From Dasyornis broadbenti (Eukaryota; Chordata; Aves; Passeriformes; Dasyornithidae): a DNA stretch of 64,000 bases. Numbering within the stretch: the stretch's first letter is position 1; each line of letters starts with the position of its first letter. The notes beneath the pieces are model-generated. The model did no database searches. It was not told the DNA's origin and saw only the letters and a list, made by a program, of their open reading frames with translations. The position numbers were made by a program, and so were the translations under genes. The stretch lies in contig VZRN01005839.1 of NCBI GenBank assembly GCA_013397935.1, positions 829,357 through 893,356 on the forward strand, written 5' to 3'. Shown one piece after another: positions 1-12,150 of the stretch.

Positions 1-1238
1 CAAGATAAAACACAGTTTAATAAGAAGGTTTTTCATTACAGGGTCGATCTGCATTTACATTTCTCTCTCTGAGCCACACAGCTTTCCTCAATGTCCATTC
101 CTTTTCAAGAGATGAGTCAGGTCCACATTGTTGACGTACACACCTTATGGCATTGCATATTTAACATGTGCCATGAGTTTTAGCTTGGTCCTTCATGACT
201 TGGATAAAACATCTCAAAATGAAGACTAAGTGGCAAAGTCTTATTTTTTATGCTTATCTATTGAGCATTCTTTGCCCTTCTGTTATTTTGAAGCTTTGTA
301 AAATCTTTTCAGTATTCATACACTGATACAGAGACAGAACTTAGCTTGGGTACTTACAGCATCATGGCTAGACTCAGAATGGCATCACGGCTGTGAGAGG
401 GCGATAACTCCAGCTTCTGTGGAGTTAATCTGATTTTATGCTACTGTAGCTGAGCTCTAGCCCTCTATTTCTAAACTATGTGTTGGTTTCTTCCAAGTGG
501 CTGCCTTTGAACACCAAACAAAGTAGTTAGGCACTGCCTCAACCTCACCTGTCGTATGCTCTGCTTACTGCTACAGGTGTAAGTGAAATAAAACAGAGTC
601 AACCTTCTTCTTGTGCAAGTAAGATAGGGGGAAATCTCCAAGGCTTTCAGGTTGATCATAGGAAAGACAGGTGACAGATGCCTGTGCTTAGACTCCAGCA
701 TGTAGCAAGTACTAGCATTCCATCCATCTATGATTAAAGCTCTGGTTAGCAAAACCCCTGAATCAGATTACACCTTACTTTAACTCTAAGGCATAGTAAG
801 CAGTGCAAGTTCCACCATCTTGAAGAGATCTAACTTGGCTGGGACATTTTTTAGTGGCCATCTATGGATACTGTGTTCTTCCTCACTCAGGGCAAAGTCT
901 TCGTGTTTAAGTAGTGTTTTTCTCTAAAGCCTGTGTACACACTCACATCTGTATTCACATACTAAATATTGCGAATAGAAAGTGCTTCAATCTCAAAGTG
1001 CTGATGCCGCATAGTTACTCTCCAGCTAATAGAGGCAAATAAATACCAGTGGTCATCCAAATCCCTTCAAGAAGAAGTACCTTTTCACAGCAGTTATAGT
1101 TTTTCCGTGCAATAAGGGACTCTGGAACTAGGCTGGTTAACAGTCTACCTACTCAATCTCAGCTTCAACTGATCACCTTCATCCTTATATCTTGAAGATG
1201 ACAAATTTAAATAGAAACAAGGCACTTGAACAAAAACT
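1..1238. other. Non-coding stretch, nothing recognised
   Basis: AT-rich, CpG-poor sequence. The longest frame is 93 codons on the minus strand (471-752) and has no recognisable domain, signal peptide or repeat structure. I see no repeat family, RNA gene or clear promoter. It is most likely intergenic or intronic DNA. Confidence 0.6.
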
Positions 1239-1280
1239 TTCCCATTGATTTCAGCAGAAACAATCACAGGCCTAAATGCC
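1239..1280. repeat. Ancient amniote repeat remnant (CCCATTGA core)
   Basis: The stretch carries the motif cccattgatttcag followed by a degraded 'atca-aggcc' block. This order resembles a very old repeat common in turtle, crocodilian and bird DNA whose core is CCCATTGACTTCA next to a GATCAGGCC block. Only about 40 bases are recognisable, so the family name is left open. Similar cores occur near 4.0, 6.2, 12.0, 17.2 and 61.1 kb. Confidence 0.5.
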
Positions 1281-1929
1281 TTGCAGATTAGGAATCTAAA
1301 CATGTTATTGCATATTCCATCATTATTAACATCATTGCTTCTTTTCCATCATTGGGCTGCTTCATGACTTTAGAATTTTTTTTTAATATTCCTTTGAATA
1401 CAATGCATGCTTACGTAATATATTTAAATTACTTTGATTGGAGTTTCACTTCTATATCTTTTAGCTTTCTTGACTCTATGCTGATGTGTCTGCAGCTTCT
1501 TTGCCTTTTATCTTTAATTCTGGCTAAGCAGCTACCAAGTCCTTTCTTATCTTAGATAATAGATTTTCTCTGTATGTATTCCTTCACAGTTAATGGCAGA
1601 AAGATGTCACACCATCTTTCCTCACAGACTGTGAGTCCCACAGCAGTGGAAGGCGGACTCTCGTTAACCCAGTCATAAAACACAGTTGTGCCAACACTTA
1701 AAAGAGTCCTACTTCTGTCCTAGCTTAATGTTTGTTATCATCTCAGGTATCACAATGCTGGTGGTTCAGGAGCAGTCAGGGTAACAGGACAACTCAGTTA
1801 ACTGGTGGCAGTGAACTTACATGCCCCTGTGCCTTGTGAGAAGATGCACTTCCAGGGCTAGGTGTGAATGAGGTAGCTTGGAAGCCAGCGCACACCTCTT
1901 TACCTCTTGGCATGGTCTAGCATGCAACC
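1281..1929. other. Non-coding stretch, nothing recognised
   Basis: AT-rich sequence with one 67-codon plus-strand frame (1352-1555). That frame is rich in Phe, Leu and Ser, as expected of translated AT-rich DNA, and matches nothing I know. It ends at the edge of the CR1 fragment. Confidence 0.6.
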
Positions 1930-2303
1930 GAATCATAGAATCATTTAGGTTGGAAAAGACCTGTAAGACAGAGTCCAACCATTAACCCTGCCAAGTACAC
2001 CACTAAACCATGTCCCTAACCACCATATCTACCTGTCTTTTAAATACCTCCAGGGTTGGTGACTCAACTTACTCTGCTGGGCAGCCTTTTCTGATGTTTA
2101 CAACCCATTCCATGAAGAAACTTTTCCTAATATCCAATCTAAACCCACTCTGGGACAACTTGAGGCCACTTCCTCTTGTCCTGTCATTTGTGACTTGAGA
2201 GAAGAGACCGACACCCACTTTGAAACAACCTCTTTCCAAGTAGTTGTAGAGACTACTAAGATCTCCTCTGAACCTCCTTTTCTCCAGACTAAACAACCCA
2301 AGA
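1930..2303 (-). mobile_element. CR1 LINE, 5'-truncated 3' end
   Basis: This is the 3' part of a chicken-repeat-1 (CR1) non-LTR retrotransposon on the minus strand. Read on that strand it encodes the tail of ORF2, the endonuclease/reverse-transcriptase protein: LFSLEKRRFRGDL is at about 2296-2258, followed by a recognisable NDRTRG-LKL-FRLDIRK-F segment. The 3' untranslated tail ends in the CR1-type termination near 1930-1944 (attctatgattc on the minus strand), preceded by the ccaacctaaatga block. Homology stops near 2303, so most of ORF2 and all of ORF1 are missing. This is the usual 5' truncation caused by incomplete reverse transcription. The copy is inactive. The frame stays open from 2401 to 2069, which suggests moderate rather than extreme age. 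Confidence 0.93.
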
Positions 2304-3984
2304 GGGATGGATGCTAAACCAATACAGGACAAAAGATTGCTGCTTGTCCCAAAGTACTTCTCCTTGAAGTACAAGTAAATGCTGACAGAGGGGACATGCA
2401 AAGGGTTAATGGGGAAACATTCACTGAGTTTAACTTTAGAGAGCTAACTGTACTATATGCTATCTACCAATGTGCTAATAACAGCTGCATCGATAGACCT
2501 TGCTGTCAGGCTCCTGTGGGGGCAGTTCAGAGAACTCCTAATCATCCCTCAAAGGATCCTGTCTGTCTTTATGGATTAAACAGAGAAATTAGATTGCTAA
2601 CATGGTGAATTGAAGTTGGATGCTTAAAATTAAGTGATGTGAATGCTGCTTTTCCTCCACTCCCACTTCCCACCTTCCACCTGATGATAGGCATGACTAT
2701 AGGGAACTGTGTCAAAGGGCTGCCAAGCTTCATTTGAGGGGAAGCATTTTTAAGGTCAGATTTGAAGACAGAGAAGAGTGCAGATTTGTGACTGTGGCAG
2801 GAAGTTTAAGTGAAATCACAGAGACAGGTGTTGAGAAGTGTAGTGAGTGGCTGATGGAGGCTGGCACCACCATAGCTGTCCAAGCATGCTATCGAGTGGC
2901 CGCACATTTTTAGGCCTACATCTCAGGCACAGTTCCAACCCTCCTTTGATTAGGTGCTGTCAGATGTCTCTTGGAAGTCTCCACTCTTCTTGGGCTAAAT
3001 CTGGATTGGTATTAAAACATTCACACTGCTGTCCTTTCTCGCGTGCCTATGACAAGGAACAAATTCATGACCTTGCAGTGAATTGTTCGGGGTGAAATTC
3101 TGACCACTTTGTATGTCTAGTTCACCTTTGGTTTCAATGACCTCAAGATCCAGTGACTCGGTTCTAAACATTTGCATCTCCTTATGTAGGTGGGCATCCC
3201 TGTTCCAGTGGTGGTCTGGCATTTCCCTTCCCTCACAGATGGGAAGGATTAGTCTGTCTGATTTCAGATTCTTAGCATCTGTCGAACATGACAATTAAAC
3301 TCCTTGTAGTCCTTTCTGTTGTCCAGTTTATATTTTCCTTTTATAACTGGATGAGCTGCTATTCACAATCACTCCAGACCTAGTGTGAATATTTAAAATC
3401 TTCATAACTTTTTGAGTGCCAGTTGTGGAATACATCTGATGTCTATGGTCTGGGATGAGTAAGGACTTGGTCTCTGCCCATAAATTCATGGTGGGAAGCA
3501 GAGCTGTCAGAAACATCTGCTGTTAATGCCACCACAGTGTGCTTCCATTTTATTTATGTAATTTTCTTCTGACACCTTAGTCTCATGTTATTTGTACTTT
3601 TGCCCCTAGGATCAACACTGGATTCTGTATTGAAAGTTGAGAGCAGGTATTTATTGTAGGCTTTAAGCCATACCTAAATGATGTTTGATCTCAATGCCAT
3701 TATCATAGCATAGCTGTCTCTTTCTTCTTTCCAATTCTCTTTCATTCACAAGGCTGAAATACCTTCTAATCTTTATGCAATTTCCTCTGCAAGGTCTAAA
3801 TCACCTTGATATTTGGCAACATTGATTCTGTCTTTCCCTTCTTGATTGCTCAATCTTAGGGAATTTCCTGAATAATAAAAATTATGTCCATATATGCAAA
3901 CGTGGTCATAAGGTCTCTTTTGGCACTTTTTCTCTATTTATTATATCTAATTTATAGAGGATTTGTATTAGTCCAAATGTGTTC
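2304..3984. other. Non-coding stretch, nothing recognised
   Basis: Frames reach 99 codons (minus, 2995-3294) and 82 codons (plus, 2847-3095). They overlap each other on opposite strands and show no known motif. One POU octamer ATTTGCAT is at 3170-3177. No repeat family was recognised. Confidence 0.55.
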
Positions 3985-4108
3985 TTTAGCAGGCCTGATC
4001 CAATTTCTGTTTAAGTCTATGGCACTTTCATGATAGATCTTAATGGCCGTGGGATTTAGCCCAAAGCCTGGTGTATTTAAGTCAATTTTAATCTGAAGGG
4101 CCTGTAAT
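3985..4108. repeat. Ancient palindromic amniote repeat remnant
   Basis: The segment runs from aggcctgatcc at 3991-4001, through a taagtctatggca block, to ggatttagcccaaagcc at 4051-4067, and ends with taagtcaatttta at 4078-4090. This order of inverted GGCCTGATCC / GGAT-AGCC blocks separated by CATTGA-GTCAAT type cores matches an old repeat abundant in turtle and crocodilian genomes and thinly preserved in birds. I do not assign a class, because a foldback structure fits either a SINE-like or a DNA-transposon-like origin. No target-site duplication can be read at this divergence. Confidence 0.65.
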
Positions 4109-4373
4109 AAAACCAATGACTTTGATCTTCTTTTCTGGGAGTTCAACTGAATCAGAGACTTTAATTTTTCTTTTTTAACCTCAAATAACTGCATGTTAGC
4201 TGGGTGACTGTGAGGACAGTTGTCTTCTGCACAAGTTGTTCTTTTAGTTTAGAACAGTGCATAGTAGTTTGGACTGAAAAGGAAACTATTTTCATTACAG
4301 GCAAAACTGGGGATACATTACATAGAAAGTTTACTCTAGAAATAATAATTTATTTCTATTAAGGCTCAGTAAT
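4109..4373. other. Non-coding stretch, nothing recognised
   Basis: Short AT-rich interval between an ancient repeat and a dinucleotide tract. The 80-codon minus-strand frame 3952-4194 overlaps the repeat to its left and is not credible as a gene. Confidence 0.6.
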
Positions 4374-4432
4374 TATATGCATGTGTGTCTACATATGTGT
4401 GTATATATATGTATATTTACACATACACACAG
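4374..4432. repeat. Impure TG/TA/CA microsatellite
   Basis: Alternating purine-pyrimidine DNA: interrupted TG steps, then a pure TA core, then CA steps (cacatacacacag). The tract is interrupted, so it is probably an old dinucleotide microsatellite. Such alternating tracts can adopt left-handed DNA under torsion, but nothing here shows a function. Confidence 0.8.
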
Positions 4433-6177
4433 GGGCTGTATCGATGAATTAAGTTCAGTGGTTTTTTTCTAATAGGATACTATGGAGCACTTGCCCTCTT
4501 CACCCTTGCTGAACTCTTTCTTGGGCTGAATCTTAATGTCTTTTATAATCTGGGCTCCTCAAAAAGCAGTTGCGATGAAATTTTTCCCTGATATGCTTTT
4601 CTACCCAGTAGGAATTGACTGTAGATCACCAAACTGTTACCAAGTAGTAACAACTTACAGATGCTGTCAAGATTGGATTGATATGAACCGGTGAGTTAGA
4701 GGTGAGGGAATAATTTACTAACTATTCTTTTGTACTACATATTCCCCAGCACCGATAATTTAACAGAATTGCCAGAATGCTCATCTATTACAATCACAAA
4801 CCAGATGGCCAAAACCCCTAGTGTTTTAATCTTAATCTCCCTTTGCTTCTCCCCTTGTTTTCTCTTTCCCCTCTGCCCCTAACACATACAAACACAGAGA
4901 CTTTCCGCTTTTATAAATACAATGGATGTTGTTGTCAGTTCAGATAAGAGCAAATGCCAGATAGGATAGCAATATTTTCAGTTCTGGCAAATGCAATCAT
5001 AAGTTCAGTTTATTAATATTGCAACAGTTGCACTAAATGAGATCACTTGGATAACAAAACATTTATCAACAAAACGCTGCCACCTACTGAAGTTTTGCAA
5101 ACAGCCCAGATGATTGGATAAGATCACAAATTCACTCTGTCACAAGCTTATGGTCTTTGCTGAAATCGTTCTGAGGGAAAAAAAAGCAAGAATGATAACC
5201 AGCAGAACAAGACAAGACATCTCTTTCAAGCAGTCTGTTCAGCAAGTGTCAGGGTAAATCCTGGAGAGCAACCTCCAAAGAGGAAAGGAGATTTGGCTCT
5301 TTGTGCTCAGTATGCCGTGGAGTTTTCAAGCATTGTGGCTAGGGAACTCGTCTTATCAAACACTTTGGCTTGCAGCAGCCCATTATAGACTTCAGTTTTC
5401 CTATGCTGATGTTCAAAGCTTCTATTCAGGCCCTAGTAAATTGACATTAAAACTTGCCAGCTTTTTGTTGCATTGCACTACCCCAGATTATAAAGGCTTG
5501 TAAATCAATATAAAAGAAGTCTTAGTGGTTACAACAAATCTTGTGCATTTTCTGTTGCAAGATCTCAACCAACTAAAAATTATCATTATTTCAGTATTGG
5601 TACCAGGCATGCCATGAAACAAGGATAAGTTCTGCACACCATACAGGTGTGTCAATCAGCAGATGATTAGATATGCAAGGGCTGACAAGGCTTTGGACAG
5701 CAATTGTTGGGCCCATTTGAAACTGCAATCAGCACTTCTAGAGTGCCATAACCTAAACTGACTTTTAGGCAAGAAGGTGGATATCATTTCCCAGTGTCTT
5801 TGGAGAACTGCTTTGAGGGTTTAGCTGTTAGTTATTGGTAGAAGTATTTAGAGGAAATGCAAACAAAATTATTCATGGTGCAACTATTTTTTTTACATTA
5901 TTATTAGTAGTAGTTAATCAAGTAAAGCAAACTCAAAGAGTCAGGACAGCATGGTTTAGGAATTACAGTCTCAGTGCCATTATTTCATGCAATGGGCGGC
6001 CTACCTTTACCCTTGCAATGCTATTCAGTTTCTGATTTGCAATAATCACAAAATTAATACTTACCCCTGGAACATCCTTGGATGCTACCATTATAGACAA
6101 CTTACAGGGCGTGAAAAAATGCCTGCTTTTTAAGACTGGACTACAACAGATAATTTAAACATATACATAACTTGAAG
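4433..6177. other. Non-coding stretch with one candidate CTCF core
   Basis: No frame longer than 66 codons and no repeat family recognised. The stretch 4980-5180 has a mixed, non-repetitive texture and holds a near-consensus CTCF core on the minus strand (listed separately). The rest shows nothing distinctive. Confidence 0.55.
5079..5090 (-). promoter_or_regulatory. Candidate CTCF core motif
   Basis: The 12 bases gccacctactga match the reverse complement of the CTCF core (GCC-A/C-C/T-CT-A/G-G/C-TGG) at 11 of 12 positions. CTCF is the zinc-finger insulator protein. A core match of this length occurs by chance in tens of kilobases, so this is only a candidate. Confidence 0.25.
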
Positions 6178-6216
6178 CATGGGAGTAATTCCATTGAAAT
6201 AAACAGGACTACTCAA
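6178..6216. repeat. Ancient amniote repeat remnant
   Basis: The block gggagtaattccattgaa, followed by aataaacaggactactca, keeps the order of the old amniote repeat core (GGAGTAA-TCCATTGAAGTCAATGGGACTACTCA type). About 38 bases are alignable by eye. Nothing beyond a relic is claimed. Confidence 0.55.
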
Positions 6217-9200
6217 ACATTTCTGATTTTGCACGTGCTTCTGTGCTCTGCTAGCTTAGGGGCTAAGAAAGGATATGATTATTTAACAGAGTGTTTATCT
6301 ACCAAGCCTACATTCAGCATTACTGATTCTTTTCCATTTTATCAGACAGATATAAGGAGTTCTCCATTTTTCTAGTCTCCTTCTGGGTCAGTTTCAAACT
6401 TCATTGTGCCTTCCAATGCATTTGCATTTTATATCTGATGTAGAAAATAGCAGTTATAAACCCAGAGTCCTGAGGGAGTAAAGTGGATGACTTGAAAGGA
6501 AACATTCAGAGGTTAGTTTAGATTATGGAACACAATTGATATTAGGCTGGGGCTCGCTCTCCCTGACCTAATTTTGGACATTTCTGCACTGGAAAGCAGG
6601 ATCTCCTTTCTTTGGATTTAGCTCTTTGCAATAGCCCTTGGGGTCCCCTTCATGACTTGACTAACCCTGGATTCATTCTCTCCTCCTAACGCAGGAATTG
6701 TCCTTACTCCTGTGATGCCACGATTATTTCATGCAGGACATGAATATATATGTACTCACAACTGTTTTGGGAAACTCCAACTAGTTACAAGGCAGACCCA
6801 GAATCTTTGACTCAGCCACTGTGTTTAGCTCTTTTGCAGTAAAACCTACAACAAGTTTTAGTCTTCAGTGAGTTTTTAAACATGGATTGTTTATGATGGG
6901 TCAGTTATGCTGTTTTACCTGTTATGTGTATCCAGTGCCAGCTCCACCACCCTCCTTGCTGTGCAAGCAGGGCAAAACCTGAAATCCCCACTGCGGGCCA
7001 CCTGGAACTGGTATTACCAGATATGAGCTCTGACTAGTTTAGGTAGGCTTGGGCTTTAAGCTGCACTTTGCTGCAGCTGCTCTCCGACACAAAGGAACTT
7101 CAAAGGGTTTTGACTCCACTCAAGGACACTGCAGCCAGCACATCTGCTGGCTGTGGAGATGAAAGTGACTGTTTAATGCACACCATTGCCCTAACAAGTG
7201 CGCAGGTGCAATTTCTGGCTGGAGCTCTTCACATTGGCCTGTCTGTATGTAACTTTTTCTATCAGGATTTGTGGTTATTTCTGAGCTCAGAGCTCCTGGC
7301 CTGTCACTCAGTGACACCATTCCTCTAATAGCATCTAGAGATTGCTTCTTCTGTGGGCAAATAGTGGCATCTGTGGACTTCCCACAGTTGTACTGTACTA
7401 ACGTATTTGTACCTTGCCCTACATCCATATGAGTGAACTGCTATGAGAAGCCACTCCTTTTTTGACAGAAAATGGCTCAGAGAAGAGACGTGAGAATACA
7501 GGTTTCTAAAGGCAATCTACTCATAAAGCCAAGAAAACAACCCATTGATTTAGGGACAAAGTCCCACTGCAACCTATTGAGGACACGCTCACTCTGCCCA
7601 GGGCAGAGCCATGTCAGCTGCTCCCAGGAGTAAAACAGCTGTGTCTGTGGGGCTTTCCAGCCCCCTGGTGAAACCCTGCTCATGGCAACTGTGCCTCATC
7701 ATTAGAGGCTCCAGGGGGATGTACACGACCACCCTGAGGTATATGTGTCCACAGATAGGTCTGGCAGCAAACAAATAGGGTGTGTGCAGCCAGGCTTTCA
7801 TGCACAATGTGGAGCTTGGCAGGTTTTGTCCTTATAGCTCTGTGTGCCCTGTGGGTTGGAATGGGGTGGGGGCAGGGATAATTTTCATAAATCATTTTGT
7901 ACTGCAGTCTGGGGTGGCACCAGGGTGATGAAATAAGCTCTTACTGCCTGTGGTGAGAAGTCTCCAAGGTGTCAGAAGAAGCTGTGGCTCTCAAACACAA
8001 TTTTTAACCTTCCTTTGTTCACTGGTTTGCTTTCTGAACCACTGGTGGAGTGGAAGGAAAGATCTTATGGAGTTCCCTACCAGGCAGCACGGTCCCATTT
8101 GGGTGGCGTCATGATAAATGCCTGTGCAAGATGCTAGCTCTCAGTTTGGAGAAAGTAACTGCATTGGTATTACTACAGTGGCGGGTCTGATATCCTTGAT
8201 GTGCATCTTCACTGTTGTCCACCTCTTGCTGCACAAGCATGCTAACAAAAATTAACATCAAAATATCCATTATGAGTTTTAGTAGCTAGTCAAAACAGTA
8301 TATTTTAGGGGATTGTTTTAATCAACCTCAGTGGAAAGAACACTTTAGTCCATCCAGATACAATTTTTGAAGGCACTTCATCTAGAGATTCTCTCTTGCA
8401 TCTGACTGACTTGGATGTTTTACAAGTAAAACTTTCTGTATGTGTTAGATTTTCTAGTTACACCAATTAAAGAAGTTGGTCACTATGTCATTAAATTAGC
8501 AATGCTTGTTAGTTTGCATTTTTGTGGTCAATAGATCTTTACCAGTGAAGACCACAGCATGATCTCATTTTTCATGTGGAAGTTTAGAGTGGAGCAAACA
8601 TGCAAATATTGTATCTATGTTTAGCATAGATTATCCTGAGCTATTCCAGAGTGGAGGCAGGGAGACTTAGGCATGAGCAGCTTGGCTGACTGTGGCTGGT
8701 GAGAACAGCTCCTGGTGGCTGTTACTTGCCCTCTGAGCAGACTAGCTTTGAAGTAGAGAACTACTAAGCAATTCAAGGTTCTCAGAAAATCGACAAGTAG
8801 GTAAAGTTATATGAAGGATTTGAAATCCTAGAACACTGTGACACTGCCATGACAACAGGCATGGCACCCAGCGTCCATGTACCTTGCTAGGGCATCACAT
8901 CCTGCTGGACTCCAAAGTGTTTCCATAAACTGGCTGCAGGAAATATGTTTCCTACAGAGAAAAATCTTCAAAAAAACCAGCTAACTGAGAAACCACCTGA
9001 GCTAGCTACAAGCAAAACAGAATTGACACAAGCAACACTTTGATACACAAGACGGTGTGCCTGACAAGAAATGGGCTCCTAAGCAGTCCAGAGATGTCAC
9101 TTCTGTGTGTCTCAGTGTGAGGAACTTCTCCAGGAGGTGATTACATCTTGATAACTGTTTTGTTAAACCCAGACTGATTTTCAGACAAGGAGATAAATAA

Positions 9201-9432
9201 CACAAACCAGGCAGTTATTGGTGTCTATGGCACTCACTGGGCACATGGGTGTTCAATTCTGCTCTCCATTAGCCATTGTTTTTGGTTCCTGTCACTATTG
9301 GAAGCACCTGTGAAAAATTTTGTCACTGCCTCAGCATAGTGGTACACGTCTACTGTCAGAAACATGCACATCTTTTAAATTAGGTGGCCATGAAGTAGCA
9401 GGTTTGATCCTTAAAAGACTGAGTGGAGGGCC
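6217..9432. other. Non-coding stretch, nothing recognised
   Basis: Frames include 86 codons plus (7068-7328) opposite 102 codons minus (7120-7428), and three overlapping minus frames at 7477-7895. None shows a domain. The opposite-strand overlap and weak composition argue against coding. POU octamers lie at 6420-6427 and 8600-8607. The stretch 6900-7900 is somewhat richer in GC than its surroundings. Confidence 0.55.
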
Positions 9433-9485
9433 TTCCTTCCTTCCTTCCTTCCTTCCTTCCTTCCTTCCTTCCTTCCTTCCTTCCT
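9433..9485. repeat. (TTCC)n tetranucleotide microsatellite, runs into gap
   Basis: A pure array of about thirteen TTCC/CCTT units begins at 9433 and is cut by the assembly gap at 9486, so its true length is unknown. The plus strand is all pyrimidine and the minus strand is all purine. Frames translated through it (Leu-Pro-Ser or Lys-Glu-Gly-Arg repeats) are artefacts of the repeat. Confidence 0.97.
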
Positions 9486-9752
9486 NNNNNNNNNNNNNNN
9501 NNNNNNNNNNNNNNNNNNNNNNNNNNNNNNNNNNNNNNNNNNNNNNNNNNNNNNNNNNNNNNNNNNNNNNNNNNNNNNNNNNNNNNNNNNNNNNNNNNNN
9601 NNNNNNNNNNNNNNNNNNNNNNNNNNNNNNNNNNNNNNNNNNNNNNNNNNNNNNNNNNNNNNNNNNNNNNNNNNNNNNNNNNNNNNNNNNNNNNNNNNNN
9701 NNNNNNNNNNNNNNNNNNNNNNNNNNNNNNNNNNNNNNNNNNNNNNNNNNNN
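9486..9752. other. Assembly gap (267 N)
   Basis: Unresolved bases inside a microsatellite. The simple-repeat flanks on both sides explain why assembly failed here. The real length may differ from the N count. Confidence 0.99.
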
Positions 9753-9850
9753 CCTCCATACCTCCCTCCCTCCCTCCATACCTCCATATCTCTCTCCCTC
9801 CCTCCATACCTCCATACCTCCCTCCCTCCCTCAATAGCTCCCTCCCTCCT
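9753..9850. repeat. CCTC / CCATA imperfect minisatellite
   Basis: To the right of the gap the array changes unit: runs of CCTC alternate with CCATA, giving repeated cctccata and ccctccctccata blocks. The minus strand has several GGGAGGGAGGG runs that could fold as a G-quadruplex. The change of unit across the gap indicates a compound array rather than one expanded tetranucleotide. Confidence 0.93.
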
Positions 9851-12000
9851 TTTGTTTTGTTTTCTTTTGTTTTTAAAGGCACACACAAAACTTCTGAAAA
9901 TGTCTGTAAATGCTAACTCAAATTTATTTTATTAAAATGCAAGAAGCCCCTCAGTGTATGTTCTATGATATAAAAAGGAGACAGTCTATTGTAAATTTAA
10001 GATCAAGAATAAACTACATGCCATGGACATGACTTTTTTACTTCTCATATTATTCAGGTCCTTTAAGATGCTTTTAGAATGTGGATAAATTAGCTCCAAC
10101 TATAATGATTATGCATAATTTTTAGCTTTCATCATGCTACTTAAAATTGCATTATATTTACCATTGACAAAATGAACAGTTGAACACCTTCACTCTCTTT
10201 CTCACATTCTCATTTCTTTCTAAAAACCAAATATGGATATTGATAATCAAAAGCCATTGCAGGCAAGATGTATACCAAATTTCTGGAATCACATTATACC
10301 ACTATAAATTAATTTTGCATTTTGCTAGAAAGAATAAGCAACATTAAACTGGTCCACACAATTGATTCAGTGTCACTCTGTAACGAAGTCATAGATATCT
10401 TTCTGCAGACTGTATCTGTTTCTGTTCACTCAGTTAATCCATAGCAGGTCAAGACCGTGACTTGCCAAGAACATATGAAATGTCCTAACTGTGGAGTAAA
10501 GTTGTTCCTCTGTGAGTGCAGAGGTCCACATTCGGTAGGAAGCAGTGTTGTGCAGTGGGAGGAAAGGAAACTGGAGCATGGCTAGCAAATTTGTAGCTGT
10601 GAGGTCCCACAGCTCTTACAACACTGGCCGGTGGGTGGGGAGGGAGACCTGCTATTCTGCTCTTTTTCTCAGACAGTGTAGCAGTGCCCACCTTGCTCTG
10701 AGGGAGACAGGGAGCTGACTGCAAAAGTCCTGCCTGGAGTAAGTCAACGCAGCACCCCTGGCATGATGCTGATTTGCATTGACTATTGCACAGGGTGTAT
10801 AGGGCAGTAGCAGTGGTGAACCCAATCCTTTCAGCTGGATTTCCTGTCTCTTCTCACTACGGATGCTGCAAATTAACTATACGAACATTTATATTACTTC
10901 GGTGAGATTTTTTTTATTTGTAATGAGCCTAGTTTTCTCCACTTGGCACTGTATGTGTTTGTTCCTATTTCATGTAGCCACCCCCTAAATAATCTGTAAG
11001 CCAGCATTGTAACTTCCCTGCTCCTTGGCATGTGTTTAAAAAGTCACACTACACAGATTTAAGGCTGGTGGATGGTAAAGAGATTAAATTTTCAAGTGCC
11101 AACTCATCACATCAGGTTGACACAACTCCCACTGTGTTGCTGAATTTACTTGAACCATTTATTATGGGTGTGGGGAGAGACAGCTAAGGGGAGTCTAAGA
11201 AAAATGGTTTCTTTACCAAGACAGCAAATAAGGAAATCCATGTTTTGAAGTGCAAATCTCTATTCTGAAAAGTTTGGCATTGTGCCTTGGGTGATATATG
11301 CCCTGTCTGAAAATTATGTTACTATGAATGTAAACCTGGTATGTGTGAGTACATTTGTGGTTTTATTACGGGAAGCTCAGAGCGATGCCTGGGAGACCTG
11401 GACACCCATGGAATCTACCAGGTGGAAATAATGTTCGTGATCTTTCTTGTTGATGAGTTAGTAAACCACAAGAGAGCCTGGAGCTCATTAATGTGACATT
11501 CTCAGACTGCGTCCCATGAAGACAGGGAAAAAGATCTGCACTTCTGTAAATGTGCTCCTTTCTTAAAGTAACAGCTCACAGGATGGGACCAGCCTTCTAA
11601 CAGCTTAAGTCACCATTTCTTGGGGACGACTAGAAAATTTCAATTCATTTTCATACTAGAAGCTTAAGGGATAAAAGCCCCAACAACCAACCCTCCATCC
11701 TCTGCCTTCTCCTGCTAACAGCTTACTGTTGGGTCAGGAAGAGATGATTAAAATTGTGGAGGTCCTCTGCTCCCCACCAGGAATACTGTGCTTAGCCAGA
11801 GGATATCATGTAGGGCTTTGACTGAGCAAAGCTGCCATCCAACTTTGGGTTCATAACTTGCAGATACTGAAGACACGTGTGCTAACAGATACTCCAGCTC
11901 CTGCTATATCGTTCACAGTATTTGCAAACAATGAAATATAATGCATGTATATCCTGATCCTTCATTAATCAGGAAAAAACAACATTAAAGAAAGCATCCG
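9851..12000. other. Non-coding stretch, nothing recognised
   Basis: The part 9890-10340 is strongly AT-rich. The longest frame is 79 codons (minus, 10485-10724) with no motif. An octamer ATTTGCAT lies at 10772-10779. No repeat family recognised. Confidence 0.55.
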
Positions 12001-12110
12001 GGGCCCAGTTCTGCTTTCCAACATGTATGCACCTTAACCCCCATTAATTTCAGGTGGAGTCACGTGTGTATCCTGAAGGGGTGACTGCATCCTACATCAG
12101 CTACAAGTGA
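12001..12110. repeat. Ancient amniote repeat remnant
   Basis: The order ggggcccagttctgctt, then cccccattaatttcaggtgg, then agtcacgtgtgtatcctgaa and aggggtgactgca, follows the old amniote repeat with GGGCC-GATTCTGC, CCCATTGACTTCA-TGGAGT-AC and GTGTA-A-GGGGAGTGA blocks. Around 100 bases are alignable by eye, more than most of the other copies in the window. A ggcctgatactgg block at 12132-12144 may be its continuation. Survival to this extent is compatible with later exaptation, which is inference. Confidence 0.65.
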
Positions 12111-12150
12111 CCGAGAAACGAAGAATAATCGGCCTGATACTGGTCATTTG

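Noticed and set aside
2396..2608. A 70-codon plus frame next to the CR1 as a captured gene fragment
   Set aside because: No protein similarity is recognised and the CR1 homology has already ended, so there is no evidence of transduction.
9320..9935. Long frames on both strands across the 9.5-kb gap (up to 198 codons)
   Set aside because: They consist of microsatellite-derived Leu-Pro-Ser or Lys-Glu-Gly-Arg repeats and N bases, and have no independent coding evidence.
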